This document shows, piece after piece, positions 36,374 through 44,443 of a stretch of 61,240 nucleotides of DNA. Source of the stretch: Calothrix anomala FACHB-343 (GTDB lineage: Bacteria; Cyanobacteriota; Cyanobacteriia; Cyanobacteriales; Nostocaceae). The translations under genes were made by a program, and so were the position numbers. Where the stretch lies: the NCBI RefSeq assembly GCF_014696435.1, contig NZ_JACJQG010000059.1, positions 1 through 61,240 on the forward strand. Direction: 5' to 3'. Under the pieces are notes generated by a model. The model did no database searches. It was not told the origin of the DNA and saw only the letters and a list, made by a program, of their open reading frames with translations. Within the stretch, counting starts at the first letter, position 1; every line of letters begins with the position of its first letter.

Positions 36374-36562
36374 CTGCTGAATCCTCCTCTACGATTGAGA
36401 ACTTGACAAATAAGGGAACGCCAAAAAAACAATTATCCCAATTTCTGGACTCAACATGACTGTTCCTCCCTTGCTCCCCTGTCCTAAATGCGTACCCTTA
36501 TGGGGAAGCAAACGACACTTAGCGTCTCGCAGGGATAGGATATTTTTTTACTTGAAAGTCCC

Positions 36563-37345
36563 TTAATTTTTGGGCTTAGATACAAATTGGCGCTGATTAG
36601 TAGGTGATATCCATAATGTACAGAACCCTGACGAGGCTTTTCTGCTACTTGCTCCAATTTGCAGTGTTACCCCCAAACGCTTGGCATCTTTTGTACAAGC
36701 AAGTTGACCGTTTTGGTCACGACTTAGCAAATCTTGATTCCATTGCATTAGATTGTGAGCAAACTTACCTTCATTACTAGTTGCCCATTCCAAAGCATCG
36801 GCTTGGGCTTGTGTTAGTTGGCGTGGGTCAGTAGGATCTAAATTACTGAATTGATACCAAGACGTTCCAGCTACACCTACCAGTCCACCAACTCCTGCTG
36901 CAATTAATAACAATATTCCCGCAGCAACTAGAGAGGGAACTGAATGAATAGCACGCTCAAATTCAGTATGTCTGATTAATGCTGTCACTGCCTGAGCGAT
37001 CGCATTTTGCTGGCCTTTCACTGCTGTCTTTTCATATGTCTGGAGATGGTTATAAAGCTGCGTTTGCCACAGTTCAAACATTGCCTCCATTTCTTTGGGA
37101 TTGTCTTCCAATAGCACTTGTAGCCTGCCAGTAGCAATCATCATCAGAAATGCTGGGTCGTCAGGGTCTACTCCAGTTTGAACTACTATTTCCCAAACCC
37201 TAGCTTTAAATGAATCATCTTTACCTCGAATGGCTAAATCTAGTAAAGTTGGGTAAGGAATTTGGCTCAGTCCTTTACCTCTAGCAGCGACTGAATCCAA
37301 AAATTCATCGTCTAAATCAAGTTCTTCTTTGTGAGATTTACTCAT
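36563..37345 (-). CDS. Plasmid-associated membrane protein (possibly DUF6753 family)
   Basis: 260 residues. A cytosolic N-terminal part (YPTLLDLAIRGKDDSFKARV, VWEIVVQTGVDPDDPAFLMM, LEDNPKEMEAMFELWQTQLY) precedes one strong transmembrane segment (SLVAAGILLLIAAGVGGLVG, about 143-162), then a C-terminal domain with two Cys (LACTKDAKRLGVTLQIGASS, SGFCTLWIS). I recall similar proteins on cyanobacterial plasmids but the DUF name is not certain. It follows the ParA-like gene by 81 bp on the same strand. Confidence 0.6.
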   Translation of the reverse strand: MSKSHKEELDLDDEFLDSVAARGKGLSQIPYPTLLDLAIRGKDDSFKARVWEIVVQTGVDPDDPAFLMMIATGRLQVLLEDNPKEMEAMFELWQTQLYNHLQTYEKTAVKGQQNAIAQAVTALIRHTEFERAIHSVPSLVAAGILLLIAAGVGGLVGVAGTSWYQFSNLDPTDPRQLTQAQADALEWATSNEGKFAHNLMQWNQDLLSRDQNGQLACTKDAKRLGVTLQIGASSRKASSGFCTLWISPTNQRQFVSKPKN

Positions 37346-37426
37346 ATTTGTATTTACTTTTAGTTAATTCGCCCCTTCCCACGCTCATTTGGTAATCTGG
37401 CTTGATGGTGAGAGATGTCATTAAGA

Positions 37427-38197
37427 TTACTTTTTAGTAGCAACTTTTCTGTTGGCATTAGCATTATCAACTTTTTCGGTTGGGGAAGTAATAGAAGCTG
37501 CGGTTAGATTCCAAATTTTAGCTTTCTCAATTTCCTCAAAAGCTTTTTTGAGAAAATTGTGTAATCGCTGCTTACCTAATACACCTAACTCTCCATAATC
37601 TCTAGCCGCAGAAAAATTTATCAGATTAGCATCGAGGATATCCCGTTCTCGATAGCTAAACTTGGGAAAATTAATGACAGCTACTTTATAGTTTTTGATT
37701 AATTCCTGTAAATTCTTACGTCCATCTATGTGTCTCCAGTCATCGCATAAACCAAAATTGCGTATAAATATGTGCTTGATATTGTTTTCAAATCGTTCTA
37801 GAGATTGAATAAATAATTGAACACTGTCATATCCACCGCTACAAACAAACCATTTATATATTTTGACCTGATTTGTTCCAGTAATTTCTAGGATTTGATT
37901 ACGCTCAATCCAGTCAGTTACTGCTGGGTAGACTTGAGCAGGCAAATTGACAATCACAGAAGTTGTGAGTGCTGAATTAAAAATTTCATCAGCATCATAA
38001 GCTTTACGCTCTGATTCGCTAAAAACTGCTTTTTTATGATTATTTGGGTAAAATGCGCCCACATCAGGATTACTTTGGTCTGCTTCTACCAACTCATAAG
38101 ATATTTTATTGTCAATGCAGTATTGCACCATAACCCGTGCAAACAAAGACTTACCAACTCCACCTTTTTCACCATCAATGAAGTGAATTGCTGCCAT
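37427..38197 (-). CDS. ParA/MinD-like ATPase
   Basis: 256 residues. Deviant Walker A GEKGGVGKS (9-17, signature Lys11 and Lys16) is typical of the ParA/MinD class. A switch-like region lies at 40-48 (ADQSNPDVG) and a Walker-B-like strand at TSVIVNLPAQ (about 80-89). Expected to bind ATP and membrane, DNA or a partner. Lacks the N-terminal HTH of type Ia ParA. AAGGAGAG 6-7 nt before ATG. It lies 45 bp downstream of the ParR-like gene, on the same strand, so this locus combines ParM- and ParA-type NTPases. Confidence 0.8.
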   Translation of the reverse strand: MAAIHFIDGEKGGVGKSLFARVMVQYCIDNKISYELVEADQSNPDVGAFYPNNHKKAVFSESERKAYDADEIFNSALTTSVIVNLPAQVYPAVTDWIERNQILEITGTNQVKIYKWFVCSGGYDSVQLFIQSLERFENNIKHIFIRNFGLCDDWRHIDGRKNLQELIKNYKVAVINFPKFSYRERDILDANLINFSAARDYGELGVLGKQRLHNFLKKAFEEIEKAKIWNLTAASITSPTEKVDNANANRKVATKK

Positions 38198-38242
38198 CTT
38201 AACTCTCCTTTGTAATTTGACTAAATGTGCATTAATAAATAC

Positions 38243-38815
38243 TTAAATATTCTCAAATATATTGTCTGTATCATCATAGAAAGACCCCTCGCCAGGAATG
38301 AAGGAGTCAGAATCAAATTTGTGTTTTGGCTTGCTGCTACCATTGTTATTACTATTACTACTACCTTTATTTTGGCTACTACTATGATCGGGATTACTGT
38401 GACTAGAATTACTTGTATCTAGACCGAAAATAGTAGCAAGCGTTTGAGGATTGGTTATAGTGCTTATAGGCATAGGCAAAACATCACTTGATTTATGTGG
38501 TAATCCTAGTTCTATCCGCAAATAAGCCAAATGTTGTTCCAAGGCATGACAACAAATCAACCCTACCCGACGTAGTTCTTGATCGCTAATATCTACACCT
38601 GTATCTGCTTGTGCTTTGTATGCTAAAGGCAACCAGCACATTCGTAATGCCTGCAATACCATCTCTTTGCTAGAACGCACTTCATCTCCCTGTTGCAAAT
38701 ATGCAATTAACTGCCCGTCTACCGTATTTGAGTAAGGATGGTAAGAAAATCTAAAAATTTTGCGCTGTCTATTAGTGTCATGATTTTCACGTAATTTATT
38801 ATTAGTCATAGTCAT
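38243..38815 (-). CDS. ParR-like partition protein (ParM partner)
   Basis: 190 residues. Its ATG overlaps the parM-like stop (ATGA, 38812-38815), the usual parM-parR coupling. The N-terminal RKIFRFSYHP strand followed by VRSSKEMVLQALRMCWLPLA could form a ribbon-helix-helix, as in ParR proteins that bind 11-bp parC repeats. The middle is Ser/Asn-rich and disordered. The C-terminus (SFIPGEGSFYDDTDNIFENI) is acidic-aromatic, as expected of a ParM-filament-binding tail. Sequence similarity is weak; the assignment rests on position, repeats and layout. Confidence 0.55.
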   Translation of the reverse strand: MTMTNNKLRENHDTNRQRKIFRFSYHPYSNTVDGQLIAYLQQGDEVRSSKEMVLQALRMCWLPLAYKAQADTGVDISDQELRRVGLICCHALEQHLAYLRIELGLPHKSSDVLPMPISTITNPQTLATIFGLDTSNSSHSNPDHSSSQNKGSSNSNNNGSSKPKHKFDSDSFIPGEGSFYDDTDNIFENI

Positions 38816-39960
38816 GCTACCTTCTCGATTTGCGCTCTAAACCGCATAAACAAACCAAACGCATCAATCAACCTAAACGACAAAGCTTCCTGCTCTCGGA
38901 AAGTATGGCAATAATCATTACTTTTATCCTTGAATACTTCTTGTACCTGCTGCTGTAAGTCAGCACCCCAATAAGTTGAAATTTCTTGAAAGCAGTCTTG
39001 TAACTCTTGCTCTAAGTACAATGCTGCGCCACCACTCAAAATCACCTCGTTCACCGCAGGTAAAGTTGATTCCAGCCAATCGTAAAGCCTAGACCAATAC
39101 TCAGCTTTAGCAGTAGCAATGGCATTAACAATCATCTGCAATTCATAATCAAGATTTTTAGGTTCTCTACTTTTGACCAGAGTGCGAATTGCTTGGTTAT
39201 CAGTCGTGATATCTGAACCGGCTGCATAGATGGCAGAGGTTAAAACAGTGGCATCCTGCCCAGATGTGCGCTCAATTACTCGCTTTACCATTTGGTGAAA
39301 GCCCAGCCCATTGGTGTAACCCGCCGTCATCTTACCCCGTTCAAATAATAGAAGGCTGGTATTGCGATGCCCGAACATTAGCACTGCGATGGTTTGGGCG
39401 TTGAACCATTCTTTACCATTCTGGCGTTGGCGTATCATTGCCAATCCCGCACCTTCGGGTAAGCACTCGAATCGCTCCAGCTTCACCCGCAATCTTTGAC
39501 CCCGAAATCTAAAATCCTTGAGTGCAGATTGCAATTGTTGCTCAAATGCTTGACGATTTTGATATTCACCATAGGGCAGTAGTGAGGTCAGTGATAGTGA
39601 AAACCTGTTAGGCAATTTGTTGTGTTGAGCGATCGCACCAATAACCGCCAAGGCTTTGTGAATTGAGGTTTCGTACTTGAGCTTATCGAGTCTGGCAGAT
39701 GCTGAAAACTGCCGTGCCAGGAATCCAACTACTGTACATTGTGTATCACCATTTGCAGGACTTGACACCCAGGCTTCATCTACTGGTTTAGGAGATTCAA
39801 GACCCTTGCGACTCGACATATAAGCGTCAATCGAACTTTGAGGCAACTTCAGCATCTCTGGTTCCATTGTCATCAAACATGGTTTGCCTTCAGTTGCTAG
39901 TTCGTAAACAATCTTGGTCAAGGAAGCACCAGGGTCAAAACTGACTATCAGGTTTGACAT
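38812..39960 (-). CDS. ParM/StbA-like actin family plasmid partition ATPase
   Basis: 382 residues with the actin-fold motifs: phosphate-1 FDPGASLTKIVY (8-19), phosphate-2 region IAVLMFGHRNTSLLLFERG (191-209), adenosine motif EVILSGGAALYLEQEL (305-320). It forms ATP-driven filaments that push plasmid copies apart. It is the first gene of a minus-strand operon with the overlapping ParR-like gene. About 275 bp upstream lie two arrays of 11-bp repeats flanking a promoter (parC-like). No strong Shine-Dalgarno. Confidence 0.85.
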   Translation of the reverse strand: MSNLIVSFDPGASLTKIVYELATEGKPCLMTMEPEMLKLPQSSIDAYMSSRKGLESPKPVDEAWVSSPANGDTQCTVVGFLARQFSASARLDKLKYETSIHKALAVIGAIAQHNKLPNRFSLSLTSLLPYGEYQNRQAFEQQLQSALKDFRFRGQRLRVKLERFECLPEGAGLAMIRQRQNGKEWFNAQTIAVLMFGHRNTSLLLFERGKMTAGYTNGLGFHQMVKRVIERTSGQDATVLTSAIYAAGSDITTDNQAIRTLVKSREPKNLDYELQMIVNAIATAKAEYWSRLYDWLESTLPAVNEVILSGGAALYLEQELQDCFQEISTYWGADLQQQVQEVFKDKSNDYCHTFREQEALSFRLIDAFGLFMRFRAQIEKVA

Positions 39961-40137
39961 TGACTGTGGTTGTGATTATCCATAAAAGCTGCTTTTAACT
40001 TAAATGCAAATACTGACTGTGAACATCACTCTACTGACCATTTTGTTGGAGGCAAATTTTATCCAGTTGGTTATTTTTTTTTCGCTGCTGTTAATTAAGT
40101 CATTACTTTTCTGCTAAGAAATTCGATTTAGAAAAGT

Positions 40138-40225
40138 GTGCCATCACAGATCCATGCCAGTTCCACGAACGAGCCATTGCAGATTCATTACAGTGACAAT
40201 GTTGATCCAATAGAGATCCATTTGG
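40138..40225. repeat. parC-like array 1: eight phased 11-bp repeats
   Basis: Units start every 11 bp at 40138, 40149, 40160, 40171, 40182, 40193, 40204 and 40215. Best units: GATCCATGCCA, GAGCCATTGCA, GATTCATTACA, GATCCAATAGA, GATCCATTTGG. Consensus GATCCATTNCA. Located between the promoter and parM, like the downstream half of R1 parC. Confidence 0.8.
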
Positions 40226-40242
40226 ATGACATACGTATTCTA

Positions 40243-40271
40243 TGTATAATTTTTAGTTGCAATAATGATAA
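40243..40271 (-). promoter_or_regulatory. parM promoter between the two repeat arrays
   Basis: Minus strand: -35 TTATCA (40271-40266), 17-bp spacer, -10 TATACA (40248-40243). It sits in the 62-bp gap between the two 11-bp repeat arrays, as in R1 where ParR binding represses parMR. Confidence 0.5.
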
Positions 40272-40287
40272 ATTATTGACAAATAAT

Positions 40288-40342
40288 ATGCCATGAGAGA
40301 TCCAATACAAATCCATCGGAGATCCATTACATATTCATCCAG
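40288..40342. repeat. parC-like array 2: five phased 11-bp repeats
   Basis: Units start at 40288, 40299, 40310, 40321 and 40332: ATGCCATGAGA, GATCCAATACA, AATCCATCGGA, GATCCATTACA, TATTCATCCAG. Same consensus and orientation as array 1. Confidence 0.8.
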
Positions 40343-40623
40343 CAGTTGATTCGAGTAGCCCAAAAAACCTTCGGTGAGTAGCAAGCTATGTTGCTGTCCG
40401 GACATTTTTTCTTGGGAGAAAAAACGCACTCCCAGGTGCGGCAACAAGCTTGCCCTCCTTTCACGGTTCCCCTACCTCAGTAGGTCAACCACCGTGACAG
40501 AGGGGAGATAATACGAAAAGAATCAAAATTAGAGTACCGATCCAGTAATGGAATAGTTATACGTATTGAGGAAGTTCCCAATACATACTCTAGGCGATGA
40601 ATTTACTTAGAAACGAATCGCAC

Positions 40624-40688
40624 ACGGAAAAATTCTGTATAATACCTAAAATAGGGGTTTAAAAAAGAAGTTTTCCGTACAATAAATA
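40624..40688. promoter_or_regulatory. Promoter-bearing inverted repeat upstream of the AAC(3)-like gene
   Basis: 12-bp arms (40624-40635 and 40677-40688, one mismatch) flank a 41-bp centre that includes TATAAT (40638-40643). It lies 54 bp before the acetyltransferase ATG, with a palindromic motif related to the one at 3503-3527. Confidence 0.4.
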
Positions 40689-40741
40689 ATTGTGCATCTT
40701 ACCCAGCACCTTTCTGCACCGCTCCAATTAATAGGTAGAAA

Positions 40742-41224
40742 ATGTCATTCTCCGAGCCAATTAGCATTCGTCAGCTTTCCGCCAACGACCTGACACTTAT
40801 GGAGGGCTTATTGATTACCTTTGGTGAGGCTTTCGATGAAGTTGATACCTATAGCTCGTCTCGTCCAAGTAATGCCTATCTCAAACGTTTGTTAAACAGC
40901 GATTATTTCATTGCGCTTGCAGCGTTAAAAAATGGATCAGTAGTCGGAGGTATCGCCGCTTACGAACTCCAGAAGTTTGAGCAGGAGCGTAGTGAAATTT
41001 ATATTTACGATCTAGCTGTTGCAGCAGCGCATCGACGTGAAGGAATTGCCACCGCATTAATCCAGGAATTAAAGAAGATCGCTGTAGCGCGAGCAGCTTA
41101 TGTTATTTTCGTGCAGGCGGACATCGGGGATGACCCTGCGATTGCACTCTACACAAAGCTTGGGGTACGCGAAGATGTGCTTCATTTCGATATTGCTGTT
41201 CCGGTCGGCGATGAACATGCATAA
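40742..41224 (+). CDS. AAC(3)-I family aminoglycoside 3-N-acetyltransferase-like GNAT
   Basis: 160 residues. Very close in pattern to AAC(3)-Ia: [56 protein letters not shown] (acetyl-CoA loop), [33 protein letters not shown]. These enzymes transfer acetyl from acetyl-CoA to the 3-amino group of gentamicin-type aminoglycosides. Substrate activity of this homologue is not proven. Single gene with its own promoter; the following 80 bp carry a degenerate attC-like sequence. Known AAC(3)-I genes are often integron cassettes. Confidence 0.88.
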   Translation: MSFSEPISIRQLSANDLTLMEGLLITFGEAFDEVDTYSSSRPSNAYLKRLLNSDYFIALAALKNGSVVGGIAAYELQKFEQERSEIYIYDLAVAAAHRREGIATALIQELKKIAVARAAYVIFVQADIGDDPAIALYTKLGVREDVLHFDIAVPVGDEHA

Positions 41225-41304
41225 CAACCGGAATGCACCGGAACTTTGGAGTATACTAGCTAGTAGCTGGAGTTGTAGGAGTCCGGCAATCGCAAACGTT
41301 AGCT
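41219..41304 (+). other. Possible degenerate attC-like site
   Basis: GCATAAC at the 3' end of the acetyltransferase gene pairs loosely with CGTTAGC 80 bp later, with partly complementary interior (GAATGCACCGGA against CCGGCAATCGC). The core sites deviate from RYYYAAC/GTTRRRY by one base each. Suggestive only. Confidence 0.25.
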
Positions 41305-41352
41305 AGCAGGTGTTGAGCGCATCTCAATTAAGCAAAAAGGAGAAGAATTTTC

Positions 41353-41892
41353 TTGTTTTCAGAGAATTTTCTACCCCAAGCAACTGAACGGCTGATTCTC
41401 CGTCGGTTTATTGATCTGGATCTGGAACGATTTCTTGCTTACCGCCAAGACCCTCAAGTAGCTCGATTCCAAGGTTGGTCAATGCTCTCTGAAGCTGAAG
41501 CAAAACTCTTTATCAACGAAATGCAGACAGCAGTAATCGGGATACCAGGCGAATGGTTTCAAATTGCGATCGCACACAAGCAATCCAATTTACTCCTTGG
41601 TGACATCGGGATGCAGATTTATGCCGAAAATCCAACAATTGTGGAAATTGGTTTTACTTTGAGTCCTGATGAGCAAGGTAAAGGATATGCTAAAGAAGCT
41701 GTTCAAGCTCTAATTGATTCACTGTTTGAGCTTGAAGCTATGAACAAGATTGTCGGTATAACTGATATGCGAAATGAACCATCCATTAATCTGCTTAGAC
41801 GTTTGGGAATGAACCTAGTGCGATCGCAAGAGGTGGAATTTAAGGGTGAATTATGTATTGAGCAAACTTTTGAATTAGGCAGAAAAGATTGA
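41353..41892 (+). CDS. GNAT family N-acetyltransferase (RimJ/RimL-like)
   Basis: 179 residues from a TTG start, with AAAGGAGAAG about 8 nt upstream. RimL-type pattern: ERLILRRFIDLDLERFLAYR, LLGDIGMQIY, VEIGFTLSPDEQGKGYAKEA (acetyl-CoA loop QGKGYA), NEPSINLLRRLGM. Acetylates a protein N-terminus or small amine; substrate unknown. Follows the AAC(3)-like gene by 128 bp in the same direction. Complete. Confidence 0.88.
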   Translation: MFSENFLPQATERLILRRFIDLDLERFLAYRQDPQVARFQGWSMLSEAEAKLFINEMQTAVIGIPGEWFQIAIAHKQSNLLLGDIGMQIYAENPTIVEIGFTLSPDEQGKGYAKEAVQALIDSLFELEAMNKIVGITDMRNEPSINLLRRLGMNLVRSQEVEFKGELCIEQTFELGRKD

Positions 41893-41914
41893 TTACCCGC
41901 TCAACAAAATTCCG

Positions 41915-42121
41915 ATGAATGATGAGAAATTAGAACAATATTGGCAGTCATATATAGCAGAACTTCCGAATATTTCATCTGGGTTTTTTAGTTAGGAGGC
42001 GCATCAATTTGGTGAGCCTTCTGCTTTGGTAGATGAACTCGGAGCCTTAATTCTAAAGGAAGTTAAAACTGCATATTTAGCCATAAATCAGCATTTTAAC
42101 AAAAATATCATGTCTGCTTGA
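41915..42121 (+). pseudogene. ASCH-domain protein remnant with in-frame TAG
   Basis: 69-codon frame from ATG 41915. TAG at 41993-41995 falls inside ISSGFFS-stop-EAHQFGEPSA; it continues LVDELGALILKEVKTA, the ASCH (DUF984) signature (FGDxxxxADELAxLVxxGxKTAT), then ends. The rest of the domain (about 90 residues) is missing. Both an internal stop and a 3' truncation. Confidence 0.65.
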
Positions 42122-42380
42122 ACAGTTAAGTTAAAAATAACGCTGATATCCTCAAAATAAAGACCGTGGAAACTTTGATATGGTAACTAACTACCAGATA
42201 CGAATTAACACATAATTTTGTCTTTGTCAATTTATATTAGTGAACTGACGCTTTAGAAGTGATGGTGCAAGGAAGCGATCGCCCATAGCACTATCCCACA
42301 GTCATTGAAGTGCGTAGCGATCGCATTAAATTTGTTGTAGTTGCTTTTGCATTACAAATTCAAAAATAGACAGTTGGTTG

Positions 42381-42785
42381 ATGACTACTCGTAACAATAC
42401 TGTCAAACTGAAAAAACTAATGACTAATGCACTGATAATGCAAAAGCGCTCATTAAGGATAGATATTAGATTGACTCCAAAAGAATATGAAAAAGCACAG
42501 CAGATGGCATCACAAAACAATCTCACAATTAGTGAATTGTTTCGTAGCAAGACTCTGAAAAACCAATTGCCCAGGCGTGTCACTAAAGTGGCAGGTCAAA
42601 CTTACTGGGAGCTAGGTAAAATTGGCAATAATCTCAATCAAATAACTAAAGCAATCAATACTTCAGTACTAATGGGAGAACCCATTGTTGTAAATAGAAC
42701 ATTATTAGAACAAATTAGGGATATGGTGAAGCAAGTCCGACGAGAGATTACCGAAATCGATTTGATCGGCGATTTACAAGATTAA
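42381..42785 (+). CDS. MobC-like relaxosome accessory protein
   Basis: About 134 residues (TTG 42378 or ATG 42381). RIDIRLTPKEYEKAQQMASQ and NNLTISELFRSKTLKN form a ribbon-helix-helix, and YWELGKIGNNLNQITKAINT is the MobC signature. MobC proteins help the relaxase open oriT. It ends 2 nt before the relaxase start, so translational coupling is likely. oriT should be in the preceding 250 bp. Confidence 0.85.
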   Translation: MTTRNNTVKLKKLMTNALIMQKRSLRIDIRLTPKEYEKAQQMASQNNLTISELFRSKTLKNQLPRRVTKVAGQTYWELGKIGNNLNQITKAINTSVLMGEPIVVNRTLLEQIRDMVKQVRREITEIDLIGDLQD

Positions 42786-42787
42786 GC

Positions 42788-44290
42788 GTGATTGGCAAGC
42801 AGATTAAAGGCAAAAGTTTTCGGGGACTACTAAACTATCTCTTTGGTAAAGAAGGAGCTAAACAAATTGGTGGGAACATGGAAGGAAACAACCCACGAGA
42901 ACTGGCGGCTGAGTTCCGGTTTTCTAGGCAACTAAACCCAAAAGTTAGTAGGGCTGTTTATCATGCTTCTCTCAGCTTGCCTCACCAAGAGAGTTTGGAT
43001 GATGAGACTTGGCATGAAATTACCCAAAAATATTTGCAAGCAATGGGTTTTGACATGAATCAATATACAGTAGTGCGTCATATTGATCGAGAACATGACC
43101 ATATACATATTGTTGCCAGTCGCATTCGCTTAGATGGCACTACAGTTTCTGATAGCTGGGATTATCGCAGAAGTGAAGCGGTAATTCGCAAGTTGGAGCA
43201 GGAATACAATTTACAATCGGTGCAACCAAGTTGGGAAAAAGATAAGCACAGTCCAACTACTGGCGAACGTAGGCAACTTGCCAGAACTGGAGAGGAAAGC
43301 GTTAGAGTGAGACTCCAGCGATCGCTCGACCAAGCAACTCACGACAGTCCTACAATGTCAGAGTTAATAGAGCAAATTCAACAACAAGGTATTAATGTCC
43401 GCGTCGGTTATACTCGCACAGGCAAAGTCAAAGGCATAAGTTACCAACTTGACGGTGTAGCTTTGAGTGGTACGCATCTCGGTAAAGCATACACTTTTCC
43501 TGGTTTACAAAAGTATCGTGGTGTAAACTACAGCCCCAAGCGGGATGATCAACGCATTCAAAAACTGATGGAGCAATTTGTTGAAAATCCCACACCAGCA
43601 GTGCCAAAACAGGATGATAAACGCAGAAAGAAACTAATAGAGCAAACTGTTGAAAATACTGCGTCCTCTGTTTCTGTGACCAATTCCTTACCCATACCAG
43701 AACCAGCAAACTGGGAGCAAATACGCCTAAACCTAAGCCAGCAGTACAATTTACCCAATTCTTTGCTCACAGAAGTATATGAAAAGGGTTGGCTCTATGC
43801 AAGTCTTGCAGGTCAAGCAATATTTGTAGAACGCACACTCAATGATGTTCCGACTCAAGCCAAACAGCTAGAAGTAACAGGTAACTTCACCACTATTCCC
43901 CTTAACTCGGAGATGACGAAAAATGGTAGCTTCTGGATGGCTACAGATACCACAGTCAAAAGAGCAGTGCTACTAAGTGACCCGATTGAAGTTCTCTCTG
44001 TCATTGCCTTAGAATCAGCTGTTGACAAAGGAAAGCGCAAACCTACATTGTATTGGAGTGTAGGCGATAGCGAGCAATTACCTCTAGAACTTTTGCGATC
44101 GCTTGATACAGTAGTCATCGCTTTTAAAGATCATGAGAAAGTTGAGGGCTTGATAGCTGAAATATTGGCTGAACTACCTCAAGCCAAACAAGTTTCTCCA
44201 GGTAAAGCAGGGTGGAATAAGCTATTAACTGACAGCAAACCGCAATTTACCCCTAGCCAAATACCAGAACCTCAAGATTATGCACTTTAA
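42788..44290 (+). CDS. MOBP-type relaxase (MobA/VirD2 family)
   Basis: 500 residues from a GTG start. The N-terminal relaxase domain has GLLNYLFGKEGA, then the three-histidine motif HIDREHDHIHIVASRI (His98, His103, His105, His107). The catalytic Tyr of motif I is likely Tyr17 in LLNYLF. It nicks oriT and leads strand transfer in conjugation. The C-terminal 250 residues (GWLYASLAGQAIFVERTLND, LYWSVGDSEQLPLELLRSLD) are a TOPRIM-like DUF3991-type tail. No type IV secretion genes in the window, so it is mobilisable rather than self-transmissible as seen here. Confidence 0.9.
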   Translation: MIGKQIKGKSFRGLLNYLFGKEGAKQIGGNMEGNNPRELAAEFRFSRQLNPKVSRAVYHASLSLPHQESLDDETWHEITQKYLQAMGFDMNQYTVVRHIDREHDHIHIVASRIRLDGTTVSDSWDYRRSEAVIRKLEQEYNLQSVQPSWEKDKHSPTTGERRQLARTGEESVRVRLQRSLDQATHDSPTMSELIEQIQQQGINVRVGYTRTGKVKGISYQLDGVALSGTHLGKAYTFPGLQKYRGVNYSPKRDDQRIQKLMEQFVENPTPAVPKQDDKRRKKLIEQTVENTASSVSVTNSLPIPEPANWEQIRLNLSQQYNLPNSLLTEVYEKGWLYASLAGQAIFVERTLNDVPTQAKQLEVTGNFTTIPLNSEMTKNGSFWMATDTTVKRAVLLSDPIEVLSVIALESAVDKGKRKPTLYWSVGDSEQLPLELLRSLDTVVIAFKDHEKVEGLIAEILAELPQAKQVSPGKAGWNKLLTDSKPQFTPSQIPEPQDYAL

Positions 44291-44443
44291 TATCCTCATC
44301 GATGCCTAGCCAATCAACAGAAACCCATGACCAAATATGTAGCCGCTACCGACCATAGATGTAAACATGGCGATCGCACTTGATTCACTCTGTTCTGAGA
44401 TTGAAGAAGTTAGGGCGATCGCTGTTGTGCTTTCATAAAGATG

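Noticed and set aside
40138-40342. 11-bp repeats considered as a replication origin (iterons)
   Set aside because: Placement directly upstream of parM and split around a promoter fits parC better; the replication gene is 8-12 kb away with its own repeats.
40253-40447. 64-residue minus-strand ORF near the parC-like arrays
   Set aside because: Runs through the 11-bp repeats and the promoter; not coding.
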